A stretch of 64,000 nt of DNA, taken from VMCP01 sp964415065. Its GTDB lineage: Bacteria > Bacteroidota > Bacteroidia > NS11-12g > UBA955. The notes below the pieces were generated by a model. That model made no database searches. It had not been told where the DNA came from and worked only from the letters and a program-made list of their open reading frames with translations. The stretch lies in assembly GCA_964415065.1 (NCBI GenBank), contig CAYPYX010000004.1:1-64000 (forward strand), in the 5' to 3' direction. Numbering within the stretch: position 1 is the first letter of the stretch; each line of letters starts with the position of its first letter. Both the position numbers and the translations under genes were made by a program. Below are positions 54,621 to 63,174 of the stretch, in pieces.

Positions 54621-55874
54621 TTACTGTCCACGAATGATATCAACTGGATCGATTTTACTCGCTTTCCTCGCAGGTAAGAATCCAGCAAAAAACGTGGTGA
54701 CCAAGGCAAAAACAGTTCCAATTACGTAATATCTTCCATCGAAATTAACGGGAAACGTTTTAATGGTAGGCAAAGCCTGAGTTTCAAAAGGCGCTTTACT
54801 GATCCCCAAAGAAACCAAATAGCCCATGGCAAGTCCAATAATTCCACCTATAATACCAATTAAAAGTGCTTGATAAATGAAAACGCGCATTACATCCCCG
54901 CCCGAAAATCCCGTAGCTTTTAAAATGGCAATATCATTCATCTTTTCATAAATCAACATGTTGAGAATGTTGTAAATACCGAATCCAGCAACGATTAAAA
55001 GCGTAATAGACACCGCATAAGTAATTAAATTGCGAATGCTGGTGCCCGTTTCAAACTGAGCATTGGCACGCTTGATATCAATGGCATTTACTTCGAAGTT
55101 GCGCTCCATTTCGTACGACATACCTTCAGCCAATTCCATGTTGTACAGTTTTACGTGGATGTCGGTTACGTAGGAGGGACCTTCTTTGGCAGCGCGTTGT
55201 GCGGATTTTATGTTGGCGTAGCTTTGTAAATTGTCAATGTCGGCCAAACCGCTTTGAAAGAAAGCCACGATTTTTAATCGAATCGTTTCTCCATCCGGTG
55301 TCACCATAGAAACATAATCGCCCACATTTAAGCGCAATTTTTTCCCAACACCTGCCCCCAAGATGATGCCATTATCGGTATTGGCTAAATCAGCGGGCTT
55401 ACCTTGAATCACATAATCCTGAAAATTGTACAAACGCTGCTCTTCTAAGGGATTGATTCCGATCAGATTTCCATTCAAAAGCAGGGTTCCTGATTGGTAA
55501 AATACCCGAGCAGAAACTTGAGGAGTTACGCCTTTTACTCGAGGATCATTCAATAACGCATTGATGATGGATCGATTATTACGAATATTGGATTGACTTT
55601 TCTTGGGTTTTATTGAGTGAATTACATTGAATTTGTTTGAATAATTACTATCCAATTCAATGGGTTGTTTTTCACTGGCCTCCACTTCATTGTAAATGCG
55701 AATGTGTGGAGTTCGATTTAGAATTAATCCATCCAACAAACCGTTCAATCCGGTCATAAAACTGACCAAAATGATGAACGTTCCAATACCAAATGTAACG
55801 CCCAATGCGGCAATGGCCGTTTGTTTTTTTCTCGCAAGTAAATGGGTGCTCGCGATTTTTAACAGCACGTTCAT
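54621..55874 (-). CDS. FtsX/MacB-like ABC permease
   Basis: Four-helix permease with a large periplasmic domain (LolC/LolE/MacB family). The first helix is AIAALGVTFGIGTFIILVSFMTGL. The periplasmic domain spans residues about 45-270. The FtsX domain with three helices follows (LLIVAGFGIYNILNMLI, ALLIGIIGGIIGLAMGYLV, VIGTVFALVTTFFAGFLPARKASKIDPVDIIRGQ). The ending PARKASKIDPVDIIRG is the classic family tail. A hydrophilic stretch at residues 65-105 (ASEKQPIELDSNYSNK and on) looks inserted. It starts 3 bases after the fusion-protein stop. Confidence 0.92.
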   Translation of the reverse strand: MNVLLKIASTHLLARKKQTAIAALGVTFGIGTFIILVSFMTGLNGLLDGLILNRTPHIRIYNEVEASEKQPIELDSNYSNKFNVIHSIKPKKSQSNIRNNRSIINALLNDPRVKGVTPQVSARVFYQSGTLLLNGNLIGINPLEEQRLYNFQDYVIQGKPADLANTDNGIILGAGVGKKLRLNVGDYVSMVTPDGETIRLKIVAFFQSGLADIDNLQSYANIKSAQRAAKEGPSYVTDIHVKLYNMELAEGMSYEMERNFEVNAIDIKRANAQFETGTSIRNLITYAVSITLLIVAGFGIYNILNMLIYEKMNDIAILKATGFSGGDVMRVFIYQALLIGIIGGIIGLAMGYLVSLGISKAPFETQALPTIKTFPVNFDGRYYVIGTVFALVTTFFAGFLPARKASKIDPVDIIRGQ

Positions 55875-55877
55875 GGG

Positions 55878-56960
55878 TTATTTTTTCTTGGTTTCGGGAC
55901 GTTTAAGCGCTGTTTTTTCTGTAATTCCACTTAGAATTTCTACTTCCTGTAAATTACGTAAGCCGGTTTTGACTTGTATTTCTCCTTCAGATGTATTTAC
56001 TGTATTTTCAGCTGTGAAATACGACAAAGGCACGGTTAAAACCCCTGGTTTTTTGGAAATGATGATATTGGCTTCAGCGGTTAGTCCCGGATAAAATCGT
56101 GGAAGTTGCTTTTCAGAAAATAAAGCTTCGGCTTTAAAGGTTTGACTTTTTGTTTCAAGTGCATTTCCAATAATAGATACTTGACCCTTAAAAGTTTGGT
56201 CAAAAGCATCCATTTTAACTATGACCTCTTGATTTAATTGAATTTTGGTGATGTCTTTTTCATCAATTTGCATGTGAATCACAAACGTATTGGGATCTCC
56301 AACTACAGCAAATACTTGTTGAGGATTTATTGCTTCTCCTATTTTATACGGCAACAAAAATACTTTACCATCAATGGGACTTACAACGTCAAATTTTTGT
56401 GCATTTTCTTTGGCAATTTTTACGTTGTTTTGCGATTGTGTCCACCCATTTTCTATTTGAGATTTCAAAGCCTCGTAACGTTTTTTTGCTCCAATTAATG
56501 CATTTTTTGAGGCCTTAAATTTCAGTTCAGCTGCTTCCAACTGCACTTTGGTGCCCACATTCTGATTGTACAATTCGCTTTGCCGTTTAAAGTTTACCGA
56601 ATCTAAAATGTACTGTTGTTTCAACGTTTCGATTTGAGTTTTCAATTCATCCAATTGATTTTCTGCAGCTTTGGCTGTAGATGCCTGAAATTCTGCATTT
56701 TTCAAGTTCAAGTTGGAAATGTTACCGTTGAGAGAAGCAATCAACTGTCCTTTTTTTACCGTTTGTCCCTCTGTTACATAATATTGAGTTAAAATCCCTG
56801 AGACTTCTGTTCTCAAATCAATTTGATTCAGCGCTTTTAATTGAGCGCTGGCATATATAGATTCAATAAGTTCTTTTTTCTGGGGATATTCTGAAGTTTC
56901 CTTTTTACCACATGAAGCGAATACTAAGGAAAAGCCAATTACGGAGATGAGAAATTTCAT
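55878..56960 (-). CDS. HlyD/MacA-like membrane fusion lipoprotein
   Basis: Periplasmic adaptor of the MacAB-like exporter. The ATG at 56960 gives a lipoprotein signal (LVFASC) close to the N-terminus; an upstream frame extension to 57008 is rejected for that reason. Barrel-sandwich halves are IDLRTEVSGILTQYYVTEGQTVKKGQLIASL and FDVVSPIDGKVFLLPYKIGEAINPQ, separated by a coiled-coil hairpin (about residues 90-190). A beta-barrel domain (VKMDAFDQTFKGQVSIIGNALE) follows. It lies 28 bases after the amidohydrolase stop and 3 bases ahead of the permease gene, so it belongs to the exporter operon. Confidence 0.9.
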   Translation of the reverse strand: MKFLISVIGFSLVFASCGKKETSEYPQKKELIESIYASAQLKALNQIDLRTEVSGILTQYYVTEGQTVKKGQLIASLNGNISNLNLKNAEFQASTAKAAENQLDELKTQIETLKQQYILDSVNFKRQSELYNQNVGTKVQLEAAELKFKASKNALIGAKKRYEALKSQIENGWTQSQNNVKIAKENAQKFDVVSPIDGKVFLLPYKIGEAINPQQVFAVVGDPNTFVIHMQIDEKDITKIQLNQEVIVKMDAFDQTFKGQVSIIGNALETKSQTFKAEALFSEKQLPRFYPGLTAEANIIISKKPGVLTVPLSYFTAENTVNTSEGEIQVKTGLRNLQEVEILSGITEKTALKRPETKKK

Positions 56961-56988
56961 AGTTTTTTGGAGGATTGGGGATATTTTT

Positions 56989-58677
56989 TTAATAAACACG
57001 GCTACCACCGATATAGGTTTTCTTGACCTTTGTTTTTTTAATCTTAGCTGCTTCTACTGTGAGTAAATCCTGATTCAAAATAATAAAATCAGCATATTTA
57101 CCTTCTTCTAAGGAACCTTTAACCTGATCTTCTTTGTTTGCATAAGCAGCCCAAAGCGTCATTCCCAACAAAGCTTGTTTTCGGGTCAATGATTGCTCGG
57201 GTTTAAATGGCGATGTTAATTTTCCGGAAAGATCCAGTCGTTCAGTAGCACTGTAAAAAGTAGCGAAAGGATTTATAGCTTCCACAGGGAAATCTGTACC
57301 TAATGCAATGGTGCCGCTACTTAGCAACAAACTTTGATAAGCATATGCCCCTGTTTTAGGATCGTAGAATTTACCCCCATAAACTCGTTGTTTGCCATCA
57401 GCGCACAATCGGTCGTTGGCCCACGGTGCATCCGATGTTGCATGAGTTGGTTGAACACTGGGAATAATACTGCGCTCTTTGAATATGCGTTGATCACGCG
57501 GATCAACGATTTGTGCATGTTCTATTCTCCAGCGAGCATCAAATCCCTCGGGAATTAATTGTTTGAATGATCTTAAAACCAATGCATTAGCACTATCTCC
57601 AATGGCATGTACACATACTTGGAAATTTTGCTGCAACAAAATAGAACTGTATAAGTTAAATTCTTCAGGTTTTATCAGGCGCAGTCCAAAATGATCGTGG
57701 CGGTCGCAATATTGATTCTTCAACAATGCACCTCTGGAACCCAAAGCACCATCAAAATAGATTTTCATGCTGTGACAGGAAAGTCGTTCAGAACGGGGAA
57801 TATTATGGGTTACAATGGCTTGAATACTATTCTCATTAGCAGAAAGCATGGTGTAAAATCGCATGGGTAATTTGTTTTCCTTTTGCAATCGGTCAATAAA
57901 TTGGATTTCTTTCAGTTCCAAACCAGCTTCGTCGAGGGTGGTCAATCCATATTTATAGCAGTCTTTGGCATGTTTCACTACTGCTTTTTCCCAAGTTTTT
58001 TCATCAATGGGAGGGATGTAGCTTTTGATCCAATCAGCGGCATTATCAATAAAAACTCCCGTTGGACGACCTGCAGCATCTTTGATAATTTCACCACCGT
58101 AAATCAGGGTATCCCAATTTAAATTAAGTTGTTTAAGTGCAATTTCATTAACCCAAACTGCGTGACCATCTACACGACTCAAACATACTGGCTTATTGCC
58201 TGAGTTTTGCAGTTGAGCAGCATTTGGAAACTCTTTCCCCCACAAATTTTGATCCCAACCTCTTCCAACTACCCAGGAACGTTTGGTTTTTTTGGAGAAT
58301 TTTTTGGTCATTTTTGCAATTTTTTCGGGTGATTCCGCACCGTAAACATTTAACTCGGTGGTTCCTTTGCAATAGGCCAAAAAATGACAATGGGCGTCAA
58401 TCAACCCAGGGTACATAACTCCGTTGTGTTTTTTTACTTTGGATTGAGGATAGGATTTTTGCAATTCAGACAATTTTCCGGTCTTAATGATGTAACCATT
58501 TTGAATTGCAATGGCTTCAATTTCCGAAAATCCCGTATCGCCAACTATTATTTTAGTTGCTGTGTGAATCTCTATCTGATTGTTCGATAATTTATTGGAT
58601 TGTGCAAAGCTCGAAGTTGTTGCGATTAATGCGAAAAAAAATGAAAAAAAATGTATGTTCTTTTGGGGGATAGCCAT
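56989..58677 (-). CDS. YtcJ-like amidohydrolase, exported
   Basis: Metal-dependent hydrolase of the amidohydrolase_3 (YtcJ) family, 562 residues. The signal peptide (FFSFFFALIATTSSFAQ) indicates a periplasmic or outer location. Metal ligands are suggested by PGLIDAHCHFLAY (HxH), VCVHAIGDSAN, RIEHAQIVDPRD and ALGTDFPVE. YtcJ family members hydrolyse amide or imide bonds, but the substrate is not known. The start codon is directly followed by a copy of the repeated element (ATCCCCCAAAAG, encoding IPQK). It precedes the exporter genes, which may reflect processing of an exported compound. Confidence 0.88.
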   Translation of the reverse strand: MAIPQKNIHFFSFFFALIATTSSFAQSNKLSNNQIEIHTATKIIVGDTGFSEIEAIAIQNGYIIKTGKLSELQKSYPQSKVKKHNGVMYPGLIDAHCHFLAYCKGTTELNVYGAESPEKIAKMTKKFSKKTKRSWVVGRGWDQNLWGKEFPNAAQLQNSGNKPVCLSRVDGHAVWVNEIALKQLNLNWDTLIYGGEIIKDAAGRPTGVFIDNAADWIKSYIPPIDEKTWEKAVVKHAKDCYKYGLTTLDEAGLELKEIQFIDRLQKENKLPMRFYTMLSANENSIQAIVTHNIPRSERLSCHSMKIYFDGALGSRGALLKNQYCDRHDHFGLRLIKPEEFNLYSSILLQQNFQVCVHAIGDSANALVLRSFKQLIPEGFDARWRIEHAQIVDPRDQRIFKERSIIPSVQPTHATSDAPWANDRLCADGKQRVYGGKFYDPKTGAYAYQSLLLSSGTIALGTDFPVEAINPFATFYSATERLDLSGKLTSPFKPEQSLTRKQALLGMTLWAAYANKEDQVKGSLEEGKYADFIILNQDLLTVEAAKIKKTKVKKTYIGGSRVY

Positions 58678-58892
58678 AAATGATGTGTTTAAACAAACGT
58701 CTTTTGAAAAATTTGTACATCAAATTTAACAAAACAACACAGATTATCACTTGAATTTCGTTAAATTTATGAAACTATTGGAATAATGATTTGTTTTCCA
58801 AGAATCAAAAGTTTGAGAATCTTTTGAGAATTCGAATTAACCGATCCAATGTTCTGTGAATTTTAATGCAACTTGTCCCAAATAAGAGTAAA

Positions 58893-59402
58893 ATGAATAA
58901 CAATCAAAATAAATCAAACGCGAGGAAATATTTAGTATTAGGAATTGCAGTAGTAATTTTAGGTGCAGCATTTGTTGGGTATAAAATGTATTCAGAGCCC
59001 AATGAATTTGTTTCAACCGGTTCACCGGATTACACGATTAACTCAGACGATTTAATTAAAGAGGGTTTAGAATCAGTAGATTCCGTATTTAATAAGAAGT
59101 ACGTTGGAAAAGCAATTCGTTTTTCTGGAAAAATTCTTTCCGTTTCACCTATTACTCTTTCCGGTGATACTAAATTGAAGCCCACAGGATCTGTTGCTCT
59201 AAACTCAGGACAAGATGAAGTTCTGGTGAATTTAGGATTCCATGAATCGCAAAATGCAGATTTGGAAACTCTAAAGAATGAGATTGGTAAAACAGTTGAA
59301 TTTCAATGTGAATGCAACGGAGTTTCAAAACCTTCGGACGAAGATGATTTACTTTCGGAAGTTATTTTTAGTTTTTCACGCTGCGCCGTTATTAAAAAAT
59401 AA
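58893..59402 (+). CDS. Membrane-anchored OB-fold (tRNA_anti-like) protein
   Basis: 169-residue protein with one N-terminal membrane helix (YLVLGIAVVILGAAFVGYKMY, residues about 12-32) and a periplasmic OB-fold resembling the tRNA_anti-like family (PF12869): NKKYVGKAIRFSGKILSVSPI, EVLVNLGFHESQNADLETLKNEIGKTVEFQCECNGV. In other Bacteroidota such proteins precede YceI. The ATG at 58893 is preferred to one at 58866. First gene of the cluster that continues with YceI, cytochromes and DUF5777 barrels. Exact role unknown. Confidence 0.75.
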   Translation: MNNNQNKSNARKYLVLGIAVVILGAAFVGYKMYSEPNEFVSTGSPDYTINSDDLIKEGLESVDSVFNKKYVGKAIRFSGKILSVSPITLSGDTKLKPTGSVALNSGQDEVLVNLGFHESQNADLETLKNEIGKTVEFQCECNGVSKPSDEDDLLSEVIFSFSRCAVIKK

Positions 59403-59454
59403 TACGAACCAAAGATTTTGTTAAAAATGCCAATCAATAAATAATAAGTACAAT

Positions 59455-60015
59455 ATGAAAAAATACATTTCAATTTTAGTAATGGCCATGGTATTTACCA
59501 TTGGAACAACCTTCGCTCAAACCTACAAAACCAGCACTGGGCAAATAAAATTTGTTAGTGAAACAGACTTTGAAAAGTTTGAAGCTATTAACAATCAGGT
59601 TTCTGCTGCGATAACTGCCCAAGGGAAATTGCAGTTCAAAGTGCCTGTAAATTCATTTGAATTTGAAAAGAAATTAATGCAAACTCACTTCCAAGAAAAT
59701 TATATGGAATCAGCAACGTTTCCCAATGGTACATTTAAAGGTGATTTCAAAGATTTTCAAAATGTAAATTTAAAAAAGGCTGCTTCTTACGATGTAATTG
59801 CTAAAGGAATGTTAGAAATCCATGGAGTTTCCAAAGAAGTAGAAATCCCAGGAAAATTAGTGACCGATGGAAAAGGCGGTATTACGTTAAAAGCTAACTT
59901 TAATATTTCATGCAAAGATTATGGCGTGAACATCCCCAAAAACGTAGTAAGCAAAGTTTCTGATACCATTAAAATTTCGGTGAATTGCGCAGTTGCTGAG
60001 GTTCAAAAGAAATAA
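59455..60015 (+). CDS. YceI family periplasmic protein
   Basis: Exported lipocalin-like protein of the YceI family, whose characterised members bind polyisoprenoid lipids. A signal peptide (MKKYISILVMAMVFTIGTTFAQ) is followed by IKFVSETDFEKFEAINNQVSAAI, FEKKLMQTHFQENYMESATFPNGTFKG and a closing HGVSKEVEIPGKL, all YceI hallmarks. Length 186 residues. Its position between the OB-fold protein and the haem lipoproteins suggests it carries a hydrophobic cofactor such as a quinone for this cluster, which is an inference. Confidence 0.92.
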   Translation: MKKYISILVMAMVFTIGTTFAQTYKTSTGQIKFVSETDFEKFEAINNQVSAAITAQGKLQFKVPVNSFEFEKKLMQTHFQENYMESATFPNGTFKGDFKDFQNVNLKKAASYDVIAKGMLEIHGVSKEVEIPGKLVTDGKGGITLKANFNISCKDYGVNIPKNVVSKVSDTIKISVNCAVAEVQKK

Positions 60016-60089
60016 GATCCTTGGATTCTTCAAATCCCAATTTGTTTGTATATCGTTTTTGTTTTGACTCATTTTAACCTGAATATTTA

Positions 60090-60743
60090 ATGAAACAACT
60101 ATTTCGTGGAATATTTTCTGCCGTACTTTTACTGAGTGTTGCAGTCTTGCCTACATCCTGTAAACATGAGGTTCTTCCAAACGTAAATGCGTCTGAACTG
60201 TGTTTTGAACGCGATGTGCTTCCCATTTTCACGAGCAATTGTGCCATGAGTGGTTGTCATGACGCCAATACACGAGAAGAAGGTTACGAATTAACCAATT
60301 ATGCTACCATTACTGCACGAGGCATCAAACCTGGAAATCCCAACGATTCTAAAATTTGGGAATCCATAGAAGAGGGTGAAATGCCTCCGAATAACTCTTT
60401 AACCTCCGAACAGAAAGCTATCATTAAAGCTTGGATCGCTGATGGAGCTAAAAACGGAGTAGGATGTAGTTCTAATTGCGATTCAACTAAATATTCGTAC
60501 TCAGGTGCAATTTCTGGAATTATTACAACTAATTGTAAAGGTTGTCATACCAACCCTGGAGCTTCAGGAAATTTGGATTTAAACAGTTATTCCAATGTAA
60601 AAGCCGCTGCTCAATCAGGTAAATTATTGAATAGTGTAACAGGAAATAATGGATACACTATTATGCCACCTTCCGGGAATAAACTAAGCGATTGTCAGAT
60701 TACTCAAATTAGAAAATGGATACAAAATGGTTATCCTAATTAA
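60090..60743 (+). CDS. Lipoprotein with two cytochrome-c-like haem motifs
   Basis: 217-residue lipoprotein (lipobox VLPTSC) with two PSCyt1-like cytochrome domains. The second has a canonical CxxCH site, TTNCKGCHTNPG. The first has SNCAMSGCHDAN, a CX4CH variant that may still bind haem c. Both domains carry the distal region typical of the family, ending MPPNNSLTSEQKAIIKAWIADGAKNG and IMPPSGNKLSDCQITQIRKWIQNGYPN, with Met as possible axial ligand. A role in outer-envelope electron transfer is inferred from the haem sites and the neighbours. Confidence 0.88.
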   Translation: MKQLFRGIFSAVLLLSVAVLPTSCKHEVLPNVNASELCFERDVLPIFTSNCAMSGCHDANTREEGYELTNYATITARGIKPGNPNDSKIWESIEEGEMPPNNSLTSEQKAIIKAWIADGAKNGVGCSSNCDSTKYSYSGAISGIITTNCKGCHTNPGASGNLDLNSYSNVKAAAQSGKLLNSVTGNNGYTIMPPSGNKLSDCQITQIRKWIQNGYPN

Positions 60744-60884
60744 CTTTGAAGATATTATCCAATTTTATTCTAGCATTTAGTTGATTCTTACTACTGGAAT
60801 TTGAAAATCATTTATGGAGTTGAATTGTTGTTTTTGTATACATTCTCAAAGGCGCAATTGCTCTTCATCACAGTACAAAAAATT

Positions 60885-61268
60885 ATGAATTCAATAGTTA
60901 AGCGATATACCCTAGTTTTTGTGGGATTTGTTACCCTTGTAGCACTCAATTCATGCTATTACGACAAGTCGGAAGAATTATATGGGAAAGGAAGTTGCGA
61001 CACTACCACCGTGGCATACGCTGCAAATATTGCACCCATCATTAATAGAGATTGTGCGGGTTGTCACTCTGGGGGAAGTCCTTCTGCGGGTATTAGTTTG
61101 TACGATTACACTTCTGTAAAAAATTACATGACCTCCAATCGATTGGTATTAATGGGTTCAGTTAAACAAGACGGTACTGCATCCAATATGCCTAAAGGAG
61201 GGAACAAAATAAGTACGTGTGAGATTAATAAATTGGAGGCTTGGGTGAACCAGGGAATGAAACCATGA
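60885..61268 (+). CDS. Single-haem cytochrome-c-like lipoprotein
   Basis: 127-residue lipoprotein (lipobox ALNSC) with one CxxCH site in INRDCAGCHSGG and the Met-containing distal segment ASNMPKGGNKISTCEINKLEAWVNQG. It is a paralogue of the second domain of the upstream gene. The ATG at 60885 supplies a proper lipoprotein signal; the frame extends upstream to 60801 without one. Its stop overlaps the start of the first DUF5777 gene by 4 bases (ATGA), so the cytochrome and the barrel are translationally coupled. Confidence 0.87.
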   Translation: MNSIVKRYTLVFVGFVTLVALNSCYYDKSEELYGKGSCDTTTVAYAANIAPIINRDCAGCHSGGSPSAGISLYDYTSVKNYMTSNRLVLMGSVKQDGTASNMPKGGNKISTCEINKLEAWVNQGMKP

Positions 61269-62215
61269 CAGCGATTAATCCTTTGTTAAAGTTTTTTATG
61301 GGATTGATGAATTTATTGTATCCAAACGGTTCTAATGCGGCTACACAAAATTCCCCCCAACAAAATTCGGATTCAATTGTCGTTGTTCAGCAAATGAATC
61401 CAACGGATACTACAACATCCCATCCCCCGAAAAAGAAAAACTACGATATCCCTTTAACAGACGCCTCTGCACCAGCAAAATCATTGAGATTAATTACGGG
61501 ACATACCGCTGAAACTTTGCCACGAGGTACATTCGAACTCACAATTCAACATCGTTTTGGTGAAATCAGTTCGGGTGCCGAAAATTTATACGGAATTGAT
61601 AATTTGAATTCCATGAGAATTGGGTTCGACTTTGCTTTAGGGAATCGTTTAACTCTGGGTTTGGGTCGAAGTTCAATGAAATCGACCTACAATTCTTACC
61701 TGAAATGGCGGGTAATTGGAAGTCCAGAAAGTAAATTTAGTTTAACGTATTTAGCCGATGCAAGTTTAGATGGCAGACCATCATCTGCTTGGGGAGTAAC
61801 ACCTTTCTTTTATTCACATCGATTGGCATATACACATCAGTTGATCGCGTCAATGCAATTGGGTGAAAAATTGGTCTTGGGAATAGTACCAAGTGTCGTG
61901 CATTTTAACTTAGTGGATCAAACTGCATATTCAAATGATATTCCATTGATTCATGGTTATTTACGACGTTCGGTAGGAAAAAAAATGGCATTTACAGCAG
62001 AAGGTAGTTACATTCCTCAGGGAATCGTTTCAAATCCAACCAAAACTACTCCTACAATGGGGTTTGGATTTGAATATTTTACTCCGCGACATGCTTTCCA
62101 AATCAGTTTAACCAATTCTCGTTCCCTCAACGAACCTTATTTCTTGGTCACCGATGCAACAGGTAGTTCTATTTCTAATTTTTGTTTGGGATTTAATTTA
62201 GTCAGAAGATGGTAA
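61265..62215 (+). CDS. DUF5777 family outer-membrane barrel, copy 1
   Basis: 316-residue predicted outer-membrane beta-barrel of the DUF5777 family. A hydrophilic Asn/Gln/Pro-rich region after the N-terminal hydrophobic segment is followed by the family core: LITGHTAETLPRGTFELTIQHRFGEISSGAENLYGIDNLNSMRIGFDFALGNRLTLGLGRS, and strands to the end (SISNFCLGFNLVRRW). It starts on the ATGA overlap with the cytochrome gene and overlaps the second copy by 7 bases. A copy of the ATCCCCCGAAAAA element is read in frame as HPPKKK near residue 56. Confidence 0.83.
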   Translation: MTAINPLLKFFMGLMNLLYPNGSNAATQNSPQQNSDSIVVVQQMNPTDTTTSHPPKKKNYDIPLTDASAPAKSLRLITGHTAETLPRGTFELTIQHRFGEISSGAENLYGIDNLNSMRIGFDFALGNRLTLGLGRSSMKSTYNSYLKWRVIGSPESKFSLTYLADASLDGRPSSAWGVTPFFYSHRLAYTHQLIASMQLGEKLVLGIVPSVVHFNLVDQTAYSNDIPLIHGYLRRSVGKKMAFTAEGSYIPQGIVSNPTKTTPTMGFGFEYFTPRHAFQISLTNSRSLNEPYFLVTDATGSSISNFCLGFNLVRRW

Positions 62216-63174
62216 TGCAATTGTTTCTAAAAAATACTTGGTTAAATTTTAATAAATTAAATCTAGCAGGGCTGTTTTCATCATCCAAATTAAAGTATGT
62301 CCTAATCATTTGTGTAGGGTTGTTAATTACCAAGACCCTTTCTGCTCAGGAAGACGATTTGCTGGCTGAGGAAGAATCGTCGACTACTAAAACAGTTCAA
62401 AAAGTTGACTATGCATTTAAAACAACAAAAGTAATCAATTTGCAAAGTTTGGAAATTACCGATCCTGGAGTACTGGATTTTAAAATGATGCACCGTTTTG
62501 GACCATTAAATTCTGGACCTTACAAAGCGTTTGGATTAGATTTAGCTACTGCTCGATTTGGATTTGAATATGGTATTGTAAATAATTTGATGATTGCAGC
62601 CGGTCGTTCAAATGTTAACGGAAATAAAAACGTAGATGCACTGTTAAAGTATCGAATTTTGCATCAAAATACGACCAATAGTATCCCAATTTCGTTGGAA
62701 TTTGTTGCCGGAACACAGTATTTGTTGGGAAGTCAATATGCTAATTCAACAGATCAACAACGTAGTTCATATTTTGGGCAAGTAATCATTGGTAGGAAAA
62801 TGGATGAGGATTTCAGTATCATCCTTTCGCCCACTTTTCTCATGAACGCAACTTCAGCCATGGATAATACTCAACAATGGGCTTTAGGGGTGGGAATGCG
62901 ACATAAAATATCGGCAAGAAGTTCAATCAACTTAGAATATATCCCTGTTTTAACCAACAAAGGGACTATGGTAAATAGTTTTTCTTTGGGGATGGATGTA
63001 GAAACCGGAGGACACGTGTTTCAGTTTCATGTAACTAATAGTGCGGGCCTCAATGAAGCTCAATTCATTAGTAATACAAACGAAAGCTGGAAGGACAGAG
63101 GAATCCGATTCGGATTTAATTTGTCAAGGGTATTTACAGTGGTAAAACCTAAAACGTTTAAATCCCGTATGTAA
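62209..63174 (+). CDS. DUF5777 family outer-membrane barrel, copy 2
   Basis: 321-residue paralogue of the preceding barrel. The signal region ends LLITKTLSAQ. The family core is ITDPGVLDFKMMHRFGPLNSGPYKAFGLDLATARFGFEYGIVNNLMIAAGRSN, and later strands include HVFQFHVTNSAGLNEAQFI, mirrored in copy 1 by HAFQISLTNSRSLNEPYFL. The two copies are clearly homologous but diverged. It overlaps copy 1 by 7 bases and is convergent with the next gene (17-base overlap of the 3' ends). Possible role: a pore or scaffold for the adjacent haem lipoproteins. Confidence 0.83.
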   Translation: MVMQLFLKNTWLNFNKLNLAGLFSSSKLKYVLIICVGLLITKTLSAQEDDLLAEEESSTTKTVQKVDYAFKTTKVINLQSLEITDPGVLDFKMMHRFGPLNSGPYKAFGLDLATARFGFEYGIVNNLMIAAGRSNVNGNKNVDALLKYRILHQNTTNSIPISLEFVAGTQYLLGSQYANSTDQQRSSYFGQVIIGRKMDEDFSIILSPTFLMNATSAMDNTQQWALGVGMRHKISARSSINLEYIPVLTNKGTMVNSFSLGMDVETGGHVFQFHVTNSAGLNEAQFISNTNESWKDRGIRFGFNLSRVFTVVKPKTFKSRM

